In this document: positions 8,717-16,799 of the stretch, in pieces
Numbering within the stretch: the stretch's first letter is position 1
Layout: each line of letters starts with the position of its first letter
Made by a program: the position numbers and the translations under genes
The notes under the pieces: model-generated
Database searches by the model: none
Seen by the model: the letters and a program-made list of their open reading frames with translations, nothing else
What the model was told of the DNA's origin: nothing
Assembly: GCA_040877415.1 (NCBI GenBank)
Contig: JBBDNV010000140.1
Coordinates: forward strand, 9,729-73,728
Length of the DNA stretch: 64,000 bases
Direction of reading: 5' to 3'
From: JBBDNV01 sp040877415
Lineage (GTDB): Bacteria; Planctomycetota; Planctomycetia; Pirellulales; PALSA-1355

Positions 8717-9655
8717 ATGGGTTTCTTCGACAAGATCAAGAAAGGTCTGCAAAAGACCTCGCAGCTACTGAATACCGACGTTCGCGATCTCTTCAAAAGC
8801 CAGGGCCGGCTCATCGACGAGGCCTTTCTGGAAGAGTTGACGGCCGTGCTCATCAAGACCGACATGGGCGTCGTGGCGACGCAGGCCATCGTCGATGAGG
8901 TCGGCACGAAATTCCGCGCCCGCGTCATGCAAATGGAAGACGTGCTGGCCACGGTAAAGGTCAAGCTCAAGCAATTGATGGCCCAGGAGGAAGAGCCGAT
9001 TCGCTTCGCTTCCGTGGGGCCCACCGTGATCATGGTGGCGGGGGTCAACGGCGCCGGAAAAACGACGTCGATCGCCAAGCTGGCCCACCTCTTCAAATCG
9101 CAGGGCAAATCGGTCGTGTTGGGCGCAGGCGACACGTTCCGCGCCGCCGCGGTCGAGCAATTGACGGTCTGGGCCGATCGCCTGGGAGTCGAAATCGTCA
9201 AGGGAGAGCAGGGGAGCGACCCGGCCAGCGTGGCCCACCGCGCCGTGGCCAAAGCCATCGAATCGAAGGCCGACGTGTGCATCGTCGACACGGCCGGCCG
9301 GCTGCAGACGCAGCAGAACCTGATGCAGGAGCTGTCCAAGATTTACCGCGTCATCGGCAAACAGATCGCCGACGCTCCCCACGAAATCCTGCTGGTGCTC
9401 GACGCCACCACCGGCCAGAACGGCATCAGCCAGGCGCGGCACTTTACCGACGCGGTAAACTGTACCGGCATCGTGCTGGCAAAGCTTGACGGTACGGCAA
9501 AAGGTGGCGTCGTGGTGGCCATTCGCCAGCAGGTGGGCCTGCCCGTCAAGTACGTCGGCGTGGGCGAGCGTCCGGAGGATCTGACGCTGTTCGTGGCCGA
9601 CGATTTCGTCGACGCGCTGTTCGAGGATTTGGTCGCGCCGCGGGCGGCGGGCTAG
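8717..9655 (+). CDS. ftsY: Signal recognition particle receptor FtsY
   Basis: SRP-type GTPase that docks ribosome-SRP complexes at the membrane. At 312 aa it is a short FtsY without the acidic A domain; the amphipathic start MGFFDKIKKGLQKTSQLL may serve as the membrane anchor. The N domain spans about 1-95. The G domain follows with G1 GVNGAGKTTS (109-118), DTFRAAAVEQL (G2 region), G3 DTAGRLQTQQNLMQEL, G4 TKLD-equivalent LAKLDGTAKGG, and GVGERPEDL. DTAGRLQ and GERPEDL favour FtsY over Ffh, and the M domain of Ffh is absent. A Shine-Dalgarno-like AAAGGAAAT precedes ATG 8717. It is the last gene of a likely ribH-nusB-ftsY run. Confidence 0.96.
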   Translation: MGFFDKIKKGLQKTSQLLNTDVRDLFKSQGRLIDEAFLEELTAVLIKTDMGVVATQAIVDEVGTKFRARVMQMEDVLATVKVKLKQLMAQEEEPIRFASVGPTVIMVAGVNGAGKTTSIAKLAHLFKSQGKSVVLGAGDTFRAAAVEQLTVWADRLGVEIVKGEQGSDPASVAHRAVAKAIESKADVCIVDTAGRLQTQQNLMQELSKIYRVIGKQIADAPHEILLVLDATTGQNGISQARHFTDAVNCTGIVLAKLDGTAKGGVVVAIRQQVGLPVKYVGVGERPEDLTLFVADDFVDALFEDLVAPRAAG

Positions 9656-10023
9656 TCCCCCGCACGCATTCGCCGCGCGCGCCGCCCTTTGAGGGTCCCG
9701 TGCGTCGCGGCACGCGCAGGCCCTTCTCCCATCCGCACACTCTGCGGATTCCGCATATTCGGACTACGAGCGAAACTCTCGCGGGCCTACTTTCCGATCA
9801 TCCCTCAAGCTTTCTCCATCCTGTTGCCAAAACTACTGTTGCGGCCGGATTACACGTTGTTTCGGGTTAATCCGCTTCATCCACTACGCCGATAGCAGCA
9901 GTGCGGAGCCGAAGTGGAGTCTAGGCGGCCATTCCTATTTCGCGCTCGATCACAGTGAGTTCGAAGCCCACCTGAGTGTTCCCAAATACACTCGCACCCG
10001 TTTCAATGGATTGGAGAACGGAC
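9656..10023. other. Gene-free interval upstream of the porin gene
   Basis: About 370 bases without a credible ORF. The only structure noted is a small hairpin GAGTGT (9975-9980) / ACACTC (9989-9994), about 20 bases before the porin Shine-Dalgarno. It presumably holds the porin promoter and leader, but no convincing -35/-10 pair was found. Confidence 0.5.
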
Positions 10024-11457
10024 ATGAAACCCACGAAGTTGGCACTGGCTGGCGCCCTGGCCAGCCTGCTGTCGGCCGGGACCGCCTACGCCCAAAGCGG
10101 ATGGAGTCAACCCTCGTCTGTCCAGCAGACAGCGTTTGAGTACAACAGTTATTACGCCCAGGACTACGATGAGAAGGCCGGCGCCAAAGCGCGCGGCGTG
10201 GAAGCCGAGCCCGATCCTGAAGCCAAGCCCAGCAACGGCGGCGAGGAAGAGGAGCCCAGCTTCGGCAACGGCTGCGGCACTCTTTTGAACCCCTGCTGCT
10301 GCCTCGGCGAGCAGTGGAAATTGTTCGATTCCGAGTGCCTGACGTGCCGCGACATGACCATTGCCGGTTTTCTCGATCACGGCTTTTCGTGGAACCCTGA
10401 CAATCCGCTCGACCGGTACAACGGTCCCACCACGTTCAACAATCGAGCCAATGAGTACAACCTCAACCAAGCGTATTTGTATGGGGAGAAAGCCGTTGAC
10501 ACGGAGGGTTGCGGCTGGGATTTCGGCGGCCGTATCGACTTGCTTTACGGCACGGACTCTTTCTTGACGCTAGCCCGCGGCTGGGATGGCAGCCGCACTA
10601 TTGGCGCGCCGCGGTGGCGCTCCTCGCGCCTGTACGGCTTAGCCATGCCGCAGGCTTACGGCGAAGTTGGCTACAACAAATGGAAGTTCAAAATCGGCCA
10701 TTTCTACACTCCGGCCGGGTACGAAGTCGTCCCGTCCACGGGGAACTTCTTCTATTCGCACGCGCTGACGCATCAGTACTTCGAGCCATTTACGCACTCC
10801 GGGGCGCTGGCAACGTTTACGGCCAACGAGCAACTCACGATTCTGGCTGGCCCCGTGACTGGCTGGGACAACTGGGATGGAGAGCCTGGTAACGAGAACT
10901 GGTCGTTTCTCGGCGGATTCACCGTCTCCAGCGAGGACAAGGAACGGTCGCTTGCCTTCGTTCTGACCGATGGCCTTGAATACAACATCAACGGTGTTGC
11001 CACCAATCGGTACTACGACAGTATTACCTACAGCAGTAAGCTGAGCGACAGGACGACCTTTGTTTTGGAGCATGACTTCGGCGCTCAGGATGATGGCAAG
11101 ATCGGTGGCGGCGGGGCCGCATACTGGTACAGTCTTACGGGCTACCTGTTCTACAAGGTGAGCGACTGCACGACATACGGGGCCCGCCTCGGGTGGGCGC
11201 GTGACCAGGACGGTACACGCGTGTACCCCGTGGGCGACTTCCGCGGCGGCAACGTAGCGTCGGTCGGTGGTTTCGCGGGTAACTTCTGGGAAATCACCGG
11301 AGGCATCAACTACAAATTGAGTGCCAACACTGTGTTCCGGCCGGAGCTCCGCTGGGAATGGTTTGACGGACAAGCGCTAAACGGCGTTCAGCCGTACGAC
11401 AACGGCACCGGCGACTTCCAGTTCCTCGCGGCCTTTGACATCGTCACGACGTTCTAG
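10024..11457 (+). CDS. Outer-membrane beta-barrel porin (BBP2/OmpL-like), Cys-rich N-terminus
   Basis: Predicted 477-aa porin. Residues 1-23 are a clear signal peptide (ending AYAQ). Residues 24-80 are an acidic linker. A Cys cluster (Cys84, 91, 92, 93, 105, 108) precedes the barrel. From about 110 on there are alternating aromatic/polar strands (YGEVGYNKWKFKIGHFYTP, TVFRPELRWEWFDGQ) ending with the terminal Phe in DIVTTF, as expected for an outer-membrane barrel. FEPFTHSGALATF and the GHFYTP segment resemble planctomycete BBP2-type porins. It starts at ATG 10024 with GGAG at 10014-10017. A strong intrinsic terminator follows, so it is monocistronic. Substrate is unknown. Confidence 0.87.
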   Translation: MKPTKLALAGALASLLSAGTAYAQSGWSQPSSVQQTAFEYNSYYAQDYDEKAGAKARGVEAEPDPEAKPSNGGEEEEPSFGNGCGTLLNPCCCLGEQWKLFDSECLTCRDMTIAGFLDHGFSWNPDNPLDRYNGPTTFNNRANEYNLNQAYLYGEKAVDTEGCGWDFGGRIDLLYGTDSFLTLARGWDGSRTIGAPRWRSSRLYGLAMPQAYGEVGYNKWKFKIGHFYTPAGYEVVPSTGNFFYSHALTHQYFEPFTHSGALATFTANEQLTILAGPVTGWDNWDGEPGNENWSFLGGFTVSSEDKERSLAFVLTDGLEYNINGVATNRYYDSITYSSKLSDRTTFVLEHDFGAQDDGKIGGGGAAYWYSLTGYLFYKVSDCTTYGARLGWARDQDGTRVYPVGDFRGGNVASVGGFAGNFWEITGGINYKLSANTVFRPELRWEWFDGQALNGVQPYDNGTGDFQFLAAFDIVTTF

Positions 11458-11498
11458 GCGCGGGTGCTGCAACGACGGACCGGATTTGAATTTCTTCA

Positions 11499-11537
11499 TG
11501 TCGCCCGCGCCACCCTTGGCGCGGGCGACATTTTTTT
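11499..11537 (+). terminator. Intrinsic terminator of the porin gene
   Basis: A perfect 13-bp stem (TGTCGCCCGCGCC 11499-11511 with 11518-11530) and 6-base loop is followed directly by seven T (11531-11537), 41 bases after the porin stop codon. Confidence 0.95.
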
Positions 11538-11629
11538 CGACCATTGCGGAATAAGGCGGACATTCCGAAATTTCCGCGCCAATTCCCCCGGTCGGGCGAC
11601 TTTCGAGCGTTCGCGGGAAAGCCCGAACT

Positions 11630-13552
11630 CTAATGGCAGCACTTGGACGCCACGGCCAGCTTCTTCGGTGACGGCGGCACGTCGTTGGCCGGATTGAGAT
11701 TGAAGAAGCCCTGCGGCTTCAGCATAAAGCCGATGTAGGCCGTGGGCATCACCGGGTAGTCCTCGGGGCGGGGGACGTGCGTATGCCCGAAAGTGTACCA
11801 AAACACGATGTCCGTCCCCTCGATCGCGCGGTCCTGCTCGGTCCAACGGATCAGGCCGTCTCCGCCGGCGCTTTGATTGGGATAATCACCGGCCCCGAAT
11901 TTTTCGTCGTCGGAAAACGGCGTAACCCAGACGTGGTAATTCACAAAACCCGCCCGCTTGCGCCACCAGGCATTCGGCGACGCAAGCGGAAACGAATTGT
12001 CTCCAGGCACGAACTTGTAGCCTACCGGCTCGCCGACAGCGTTGCGCGTTTCAGGGTTTACGATTTTCCACGTGCGCGCCGACTGCAGGTTCAGGTGCGC
12101 GCGGGCCTGTTTTTCCGTCTTGAGCGTCGTGGCCTTGGCCTGAAAGGCGTTCTCGAAGGGGTTCGCCTCGCCGGGCTCATCCGCCACGACGTCCACCTGC
12201 TGGACGGAATTGGTTGCGCCATCGAGATCGAAGTCGAGCCGCACGTTGAAAAAGTGCTGATGGTTCGGGGCGTACAGTTGCGGGGCCACGAGATTGCCGT
12301 ACTTTGCCGCCTCGCCGGGCCGAAGCGCCCCCAGCGACAGAACGCCGGTCAACTTGACTTCGAGCTGAATATTGCCGTCCTGGTAAAGGTACCAGAAAAA
12401 ACCGTATTCGTAATTCTCAACGGTCGAGACGCTCGACACCACCAGCCGCCGCGATCGCCGGACCTCGGGAGTGTTCAGGCGGCGGTCGGTGTGCTTCCAC
12501 AGAATTCCAAAATCCTCCTCGTGCATGCAGACCGCATTCTTGATCAGTAGCGGCTCGCCGCGGCTCGTGACCAGATGCGCGTCGAAGTATTTGATGAGGC
12601 CCAGGCAGTCGCAGCCGAGCTCCAGAGAATTGGCGCACATGCCCATGCCGTACTCGCCCACGTCGAAGGCGTTCTTGCGGCGTTGTGTTTCTCCCGGATC
12701 CCCGTAGGGCACCACCATCTCGGTCAGCGACGCGCGATAGACGACCGATCGCTCCCGACCTTGGTCGCGATAGCGCAAGTGATGCAGCGTCAATCCTTCG
12801 CGGGCGTTGAAGCCGATCACGAAACTCCAGTTCTGCCAACGCACCTGGTAGCCGTCGACCTCGAAGCTCGGCCCCTCGGGCTGAAGAATTTCGAGCGGCT
12901 TGATGTCCTGGCGAAACTCCTTCACGCGGTCGGCCGCATAGTTGCACTCCCCCGGCGGCAGCGGCCAAGCGCCATATTCCTCCACGCGGATCACTTGCAT
13001 CGTGTTCAAATCGACCACCGGCCGCAGCCCCTCGATCGGCCGCACGTAGCCGTTGTCGGTCGGATCGGCGCGCACGAAGCACAGCGGACGCGCCAGCCGG
13101 CGCGCGCCGTCCTCTTCCGCCCCGTAATTGCCCGCGCTCCAGATGTCGACCATCACCAGGCTCGTGTCTTCGATGCCGTATTGACGCTTGAGCGCCGCCT
13201 TGAATTCCGCGCTGGCGAGCACGGCCTGTTCGCACTCGACCTGTTCGTCGATCGTCATGGTCGGCTGGGCGCCGGCGATCGACTTCCACGACACGAGTTC
13301 CGACGTGCTCAGCGACACGACCGCCTCGTGGGCCGTGTTCGTCGCATTGTCGAACAGCGCTGCGAACGCTTCGCGCGGAATCGCGCGGCCGCTTTGCGGC
13401 GCGTGCACGACTTCCTTGCGCGGTTCCTTGAGACTGACCGAGACGAAGCGCGTGGTGGGCGTCACCTTGCCCAGCGACTTGAACAGCCCGACCGTCTGCT
13501 GGACTTCATCGGCCGAAAGCGGTTCGAGAGGGTGGCGGAGGTTTCCGGCCAT
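11630..13552 (-). CDS. Copper-containing primary-amine oxidase
   Basis: Oxidatively deaminates primary amines to aldehyde, ammonia and hydrogen peroxide using the self-made cofactor topaquinone. The 640-aa product has the family's key residues: TPQ motif NYEY at 380-383 (Tyr381 would become topaquinone), catalytic-base Asp in KYFDAHLV, copper ligands in NHQHFFNVRLDFDLDG, and the third copper His in YTFGHTHVPRPEDYP. N-terminal HPLEPLSADE matches the family's N2/N3 start. It starts at ATG 13552 with AGGAG just upstream; in-frame extension upstream is rejected. No signal peptide is seen, so it is probably cytoplasmic, like Arthrobacter-type enzymes. It is convergent with the porin gene and appears to be a single-gene unit. 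Confidence 0.95.
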   Translation of the reverse strand: MAGNLRHPLEPLSADEVQQTVGLFKSLGKVTPTTRFVSVSLKEPRKEVVHAPQSGRAIPREAFAALFDNATNTAHEAVVSLSTSELVSWKSIAGAQPTMTIDEQVECEQAVLASAEFKAALKRQYGIEDTSLVMVDIWSAGNYGAEEDGARRLARPLCFVRADPTDNGYVRPIEGLRPVVDLNTMQVIRVEEYGAWPLPPGECNYAADRVKEFRQDIKPLEILQPEGPSFEVDGYQVRWQNWSFVIGFNAREGLTLHHLRYRDQGRERSVVYRASLTEMVVPYGDPGETQRRKNAFDVGEYGMGMCANSLELGCDCLGLIKYFDAHLVTSRGEPLLIKNAVCMHEEDFGILWKHTDRRLNTPEVRRSRRLVVSSVSTVENYEYGFFWYLYQDGNIQLEVKLTGVLSLGALRPGEAAKYGNLVAPQLYAPNHQHFFNVRLDFDLDGATNSVQQVDVVADEPGEANPFENAFQAKATTLKTEKQARAHLNLQSARTWKIVNPETRNAVGEPVGYKFVPGDNSFPLASPNAWWRKRAGFVNYHVWVTPFSDDEKFGAGDYPNQSAGGDGLIRWTEQDRAIEGTDIVFWYTFGHTHVPRPEDYPVMPTAYIGFMLKPQGFFNLNPANDVPPSPKKLAVASKCCH

Positions 13553-13721
13553 GGTCGTAGACTCCTGAGACGCGACACCCTGGTCAACTCGTGCCTTCCT
13601 GCAGACGCGCGAACCGCCCGAATCGGGTGCGGCCGTTTGCTGGAATCCATCCGCCCCTGGTTTCCGCAACAAATCGTTTGTATAGCGCAGGTTCGCCTGT
13701 GTCCAGAAGGCAAACATAATT

Positions 13722-13817
13722 ATGACACCCAGGAAGCGCGAGCGGGGCGCCCGTCACGACGACGGAACTGGCAACAGCCAGACGTTGATCGGCGGCGACA
13801 TCGTGACGATCTACTAA
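13722..13817 (+). CDS. Candidate small protein (31 aa)
   Basis: ATG 13722 to TAA 13817 encodes 31 residues: a basic start (MTPRKRERGARH) followed by a neutral tail ending LIGGDIVTIY. AGAAGG at 13705-13710 lies 11 bases upstream, and a strong intrinsic terminator on the same strand begins 44 bases after the stop. It starts just outside the amine-oxidase CDS, in its divergent upstream region. The terminator's U-tract faces this strand, which implies a plus-strand transcript here. I do not recognise the peptide. It could also be a small RNA with an incidental ORF. Confidence 0.4.
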   Translation: MTPRKRERGARHDDGTGNSQTLIGGDIVTIY

Positions 13818-13860
13818 GCAACGATCGAAAGTTTCACGTCCGAGACTTTGCTTGAACGGA

Positions 13861-13895
13861 AACGGGGTGGCCGATCTCGGCCACCCCGTTTTTTT
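13861..13895 (+). terminator. Strong intrinsic terminator
   Basis: AACGGGGTGGCC (13861-13872) pairs with GGCCACCCCGTT (13879-13890), and the loop GATCTC can partly pair. A run of seven T (13889-13895) follows. The U-tract serves the plus strand; on the minus strand only three T follow, so termination of the convergent 13931 gene would be weaker. Confidence 0.9.
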
Positions 13896-13930
13896 CTTCG
13901 CGTCCGAATGGTCAATGACCCCGGCGCGTC

Positions 13931-14350
13931 CTAGTAGTTGCCCAGGGCCTTCGATCCGGCCGAGTGGAATCCGTACGATCCGATGATCGGCCCGTTGGCG
14001 ACCGAGTCGGCCACGGTCGAGAGCGGCATGCCGAACCTACGCTGGACGCCCTGGCTGTACGTGTTGCCGGCTTGGCCTTCCGCCTGGTAGGAGAAGCTGC
14101 GCACCGCGCCCCGGTTGGCTTGCGCTTGTTGATAGGGCTGCCACTGGCTGCCGTTCCAAACCACCCAGTTCTTTTGCTTGGACATCCAATACCACCATTG
14201 GCCGTTGTGCCAGCGATAGTTCGGATTCTTGGCCGCCTTGGTCACCTTGGAATCCTTCGAGTCCTTCGGCGCGTCGGCCAGCGTGCTCGTGGTCATCAAG
14301 ACCGCCGCGGTCGCGATGGCACATGCACTCAACAGGAAAAGTTTTCGCAT
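13931..14350 (-). CDS. Small secreted protein with an aromatic repeat-like motif
   Basis: Product of 139 aa with a signal peptide at 1-25 (LFLLSACAIATAAVLM...LADA) and a short Lys/Asp/Ser linker. It is followed by a Trp/Tyr-rich module YRWHNGQWWYWMSKQKNWVV and a second WNGSQWQPY. The remainder is Gln/Ser/Gly-rich with no Cys. Similar W-x-x-G-x-W-W-Y-W modules occur in secreted planctomycete proteins of unknown function, from memory. A possible role is in the cell envelope or in binding a carbohydrate or peptide surface, but this is not shown. It starts at ATG 14350 with GGAGAA upstream. It is convergent with the 31-codon ORF and its terminator. Confidence 0.78.
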   Translation of the reverse strand: MRKLFLLSACAIATAAVLMTTSTLADAPKDSKDSKVTKAAKNPNYRWHNGQWWYWMSKQKNWVVWNGSQWQPYQQAQANRGAVRSFSYQAEGQAGNTYSQGVQRRFGMPLSTVADSVANGPIIGSYGFHSAGSKALGNY

Positions 14351-14825
14351 GCTTCGGTTCTCCCCTGGTTCATGGAAGGTGTTCGCCTCGCGCTGCTCGC
14401 GCAGCGCTCATCCGGAACGGGCCCACGATCGAGCCAGTTTTGTCCTCCTCTACCAGCGGCTTCAAAATCGCCAATTCTCGGCCGCCTCTCAATTCTAGGT
14501 CACCTGGGGCGCAAGGGGACGGGTGGCCGAATTCTGCACAAATGCGCTGCGGAGGTTGATGCGCTGTTGGGCAGGTTCTCGATGGTCGCCTGGCCCAAAG
14601 CGGTCCAGAGCCCTGACCCTTAGCTTCGTAACTCGCGGACGCGCTTGATGATGCCCGCGATTTACTCGGGCGAGCCGGGCGGGAACTGCCTTCCTGGCAC
14701 GCAGGTTGCACACAGCCTCAAGCTGCGACGACCGGACGTGCGATCGGCGCATCGTCTCGGAAGCGATTGCGTGTCGGTTTTCCTGGACCGAACGCGACCA
14801 CTGGACGGCGAAAACTTCGGCTCTT
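14351..14825. other. Gene-free interval before the PII leader
   Basis: No ORF here carries recognisable protein features. The open frames on both strands (the longest about 110 codons) lack a Shine-Dalgarno and show codon-shadow composition. The interval presumably contains divergent promoters for the secreted protein and the PII gene. Confidence 0.5.
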
Positions 14826-14897
14826 GCCTGGGCCAGAAGGTTACCCCTGTCGCTTGGGTAGGTTTCCGCCTAACCTGCCCAGGCCCAGGGGCTTTTT
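14826..14897 (+). ncRNA. Structured leader or terminator-like RNA element upstream of the PII gene
   Basis: An outer stem CCTGGGCC (14827-14834) / GGCCCAGG (14882-14889) encloses an inner hairpin GGGTAGGTT (14856-14864) / AACCTGCCC (14872-14880), ending in TTTTT (14893-14897). An alternative pairing CCCCTG (14844-14849) / CAGGGG (14886-14891) would compete with the outer stem and place a hairpin directly before the T run. Such exclusive pairings are typical of attenuators or riboswitches, but no known class was recognised. It could also be the 3' end of a separate small RNA. It lies 115 bases before the PII start. Confidence 0.4.
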
Positions 14898-15012
14898 GTT
14901 TCAAGGCACTGGCGGAATGTGCTCGTCGTTGCTCAATGGCGGCCGGACAGTTAGAACTACACGGCAGGGACCCTCAGGTGGGCCGGCCTGGCAAATCGGG
15001 AGATTCGGTGTC

Positions 15013-15360
15013 ATGAAGTTGATCATCGCCATCATCCAGCCGACGCGGCTGGAAGCGGTGAAGGCCGCGCTTTCGGAGGTCGAGGTGTTTCGATTGACCG
15101 TCATGGACGTGCAGGGCTTCGGACGGCAAAAAGGACAGACCGAGGTGTACCGCGGCCATGAGGTCACGGTCAACCTGCTCCGCAAGGTGCAATTGCAAAT
15201 CGCCGTCAACGAACAATTCGTCGAGCCGACCGTGAGCGCCATCATCAAGGGGGGCCGCACCGGGAAGAGCGGCGAAATCGGCGACGGCAAAATCTTCGTG
15301 CTGCCGCTCGACGACTGCATACGCATCCGAACCGGAGAACGCGGCGGCGAGGCGATCTAA
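15013..15360 (+). CDS. PII-family nitrogen regulatory protein (GlnB/GlnK type)
   Basis: Trimeric 115-aa sensor of 2-oxoglutarate and ATP/ADP that controls nitrogen enzymes or transporters. PII features are clear: MKLIIAIIQPTRLEAVKAAL, VQGFGRQKGQTEVYRGHE (T-loop) and DGKIFVLPLDDCIRIRTGERG. Tyr46 is present, but the residue at position 51, uridylylated in enterobacterial GlnB, is Val, so UMP modification at that site is not possible. There are three extra residues in TGKSGEIGDGK compared with E. coli GlnB. It starts at ATG 15013; the preceding structured element suggests transcriptional control. No amtB or glnA is adjacent, so the target cannot be read from context. Confidence 0.93.
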   Translation: MKLIIAIIQPTRLEAVKAALSEVEVFRLTVMDVQGFGRQKGQTEVYRGHEVTVNLLRKVQLQIAVNEQFVEPTVSAIIKGGRTGKSGEIGDGKIFVLPLDDCIRIRTGERGGEAI

Positions 15361-15365
15361 TTAAG

Positions 15366-15385
15366 CCAGGGAAGGCCTTCCCTGG
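15366..15385. repeat. 20-base perfect palindrome, copy 1
   Basis: CCAGGGAAGGCCTTCCCTGG is fully self-complementary with no loop. It lies six bases after the PII stop codon and recurs at 32514-32533 downstream of the BlaR1-like gene. No T run follows on either strand. Confidence 0.85.
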
Positions 15386-15479
15386 GCGTTCTCAACGTAC
15401 GCCCGCTTTCCCCTTCCGTTTGGCGTCGACGCCCGGTGCCATGCTCACGTCTGCGTGAGCATGCGGAAACAACACCGGC

Positions 15480-16613
15480 TCAATCTCGATCCTCGCCGCT
15501 TTTCGGTTTCGGCTTGCGACCGACGCCGCGCGCCCCGCGGCTGGGCAGCCATCTGCACACGGCGATCCCGCCAAAGTACAGCCCCACCAAGGGCGCCATC
15601 ATCATCATCATGCTGTACGGATCGCCGCCCGGGGACAGCACCATCGAAACGATCGCGATCACGAGCACGGCCATGCGCCATTTCGCCAGATACGTCGCTA
15701 CCGTGAACACGCCAATTCGTTCGAGAAACAGCATCACCAGCGGCAATTGAAAGCTGATGCCGAAGCCCAAGGGCAACAGCAGCACGAAGCTGAGCCATTC
15801 GCTCAGCCGCGGCCGCATGTCGCTGCCCAGCGATTTGGCAACGCCGAAAAAGAAACTAAGCACCGGCGGAAAAACCAAAAAGAACGCCATCGCCGCCCCG
15901 CACAGAAACAAGCCCACGCTAAACGGCAGAAACCAGTGTACGTACCGTTTTTCGTGCGGATACAAACCGGCGGCCACGAATTGCCACATGAAATAGAACA
16001 CCAACGGGCTGGAGATGACGGCACCGGCCAGAAAGCCCGCCTTCATCCAAATGACGAACGGCTCCTGCACGCCCAAAGCATCCAGTTTCAGCCGCTCGTC
16101 GTCGTCCATCGGGCGCCACGTGAAGAGCCGCAGCATATTCTGCTTCGAGAATCGGCTCGCGGTCGCCGAATCGGTCGATGACGTCTGATTTTTCTTCGGG
16201 CCCTTGCCATCGGCGCTGGCCCAAGACGGTGCGCTCAAATCGATGTCGGAAAACTTGCCCGGATATCTTTTCTTCAGCTCGTCGAGCAACTCGACGGTCG
16301 AAAAGTACCTTTCTTCCGGCAACAGGCCCTGGATGTAAACCAGGTCGCGCACGGCCGGATTGTCCCGCAGCTCGGGCGGCACGCGCGCGTTGACATATTC
16401 CATCGCCTCGTCCTGATAGAACCGCGCCAGCGCCGATTTCAAGGGAGATTCGATCCATCGCACGATATTGCCGGCAAACAGCAATCCCACGCCAAACCCG
16501 ATGGCCAAGGCCACCACCGCCTTGAAAAGGCTCGCGCGGAGATCCTCCAGGTGCTCCCCGAACGTCATGGAGGTATGCTTAAATAGATCGTCTTCGTCGT
16601 AGGAATCGACCAT
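15480..16613 (-). CDS. tatC: Twin-arginine translocase subunit TatC with a large extracytoplasmic insertion
   Basis: Multispanning core of the Tat system, which exports folded proteins with twin-Arg signals. The N-terminal TFGEHLEDLRASLFKAV is the conserved TatC signature, followed by TM1 (about 28-50). Later come the typical hydrophobic segments, with FWYxFW-like FYFMWQFVAAGLYPHEKRY and a terminal helix around DPYSMMMMMAPLVGLYF. At 377 aa it is far longer than usual TatC (about 250). The extra 120 or so residues lie between TM1 and TM2 (roughly 60-190), so they should face the periplasm; they are charged and include a Ser/Thr-rich stretch. It is encoded alone; no tatA or tatB is nearby. Confidence 0.93.
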   Translation of the reverse strand: MVDSYDEDDLFKHTSMTFGEHLEDLRASLFKAVVALAIGFGVGLLFAGNIVRWIESPLKSALARFYQDEAMEYVNARVPPELRDNPAVRDLVYIQGLLPEERYFSTVELLDELKKRYPGKFSDIDLSAPSWASADGKGPKKNQTSSTDSATASRFSKQNMLRLFTWRPMDDDERLKLDALGVQEPFVIWMKAGFLAGAVISSPLVFYFMWQFVAAGLYPHEKRYVHWFLPFSVGLFLCGAAMAFFLVFPPVLSFFFGVAKSLGSDMRPRLSEWLSFVLLLPLGFGISFQLPLVMLFLERIGVFTVATYLAKWRMAVLVIAIVSMVLSPGGDPYSMMMMMAPLVGLYFGGIAVCRWLPSRGARGVGRKPKPKSGEDRD

Positions 16614-16799
16614 GGGTCACCTCGCAATCGGAAAAGGGTGCGTGTTGCGAGGGCAGGGCAGAACGTGCCGTCGAGAGGGTTCACCACGATCATAGCACTG
16701 TTTTACCCGCCGGGCAACCGAGCTAGAGCCGGCTTTGCCGCCGAGCTATAGTTGACGGGCGCCCCCGCCCGAACGCGCGTCTTCCTCCTGAGGTCCCGG

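Noticed and set aside
14370..14752. Open frames of 85-113 codons on the minus strand in the PII upstream gap
   Set aside because: No Shine-Dalgarno, no recognisable protein features; the region is better explained as regulatory.
14826..14897. Interpretation of the PII leader as signal-recognition-particle RNA or a known riboswitch
   Set aside because: The SRP core (GGAAGG...AGCAGC) and known riboswitch cores are absent, so only a generic structured element is claimed.
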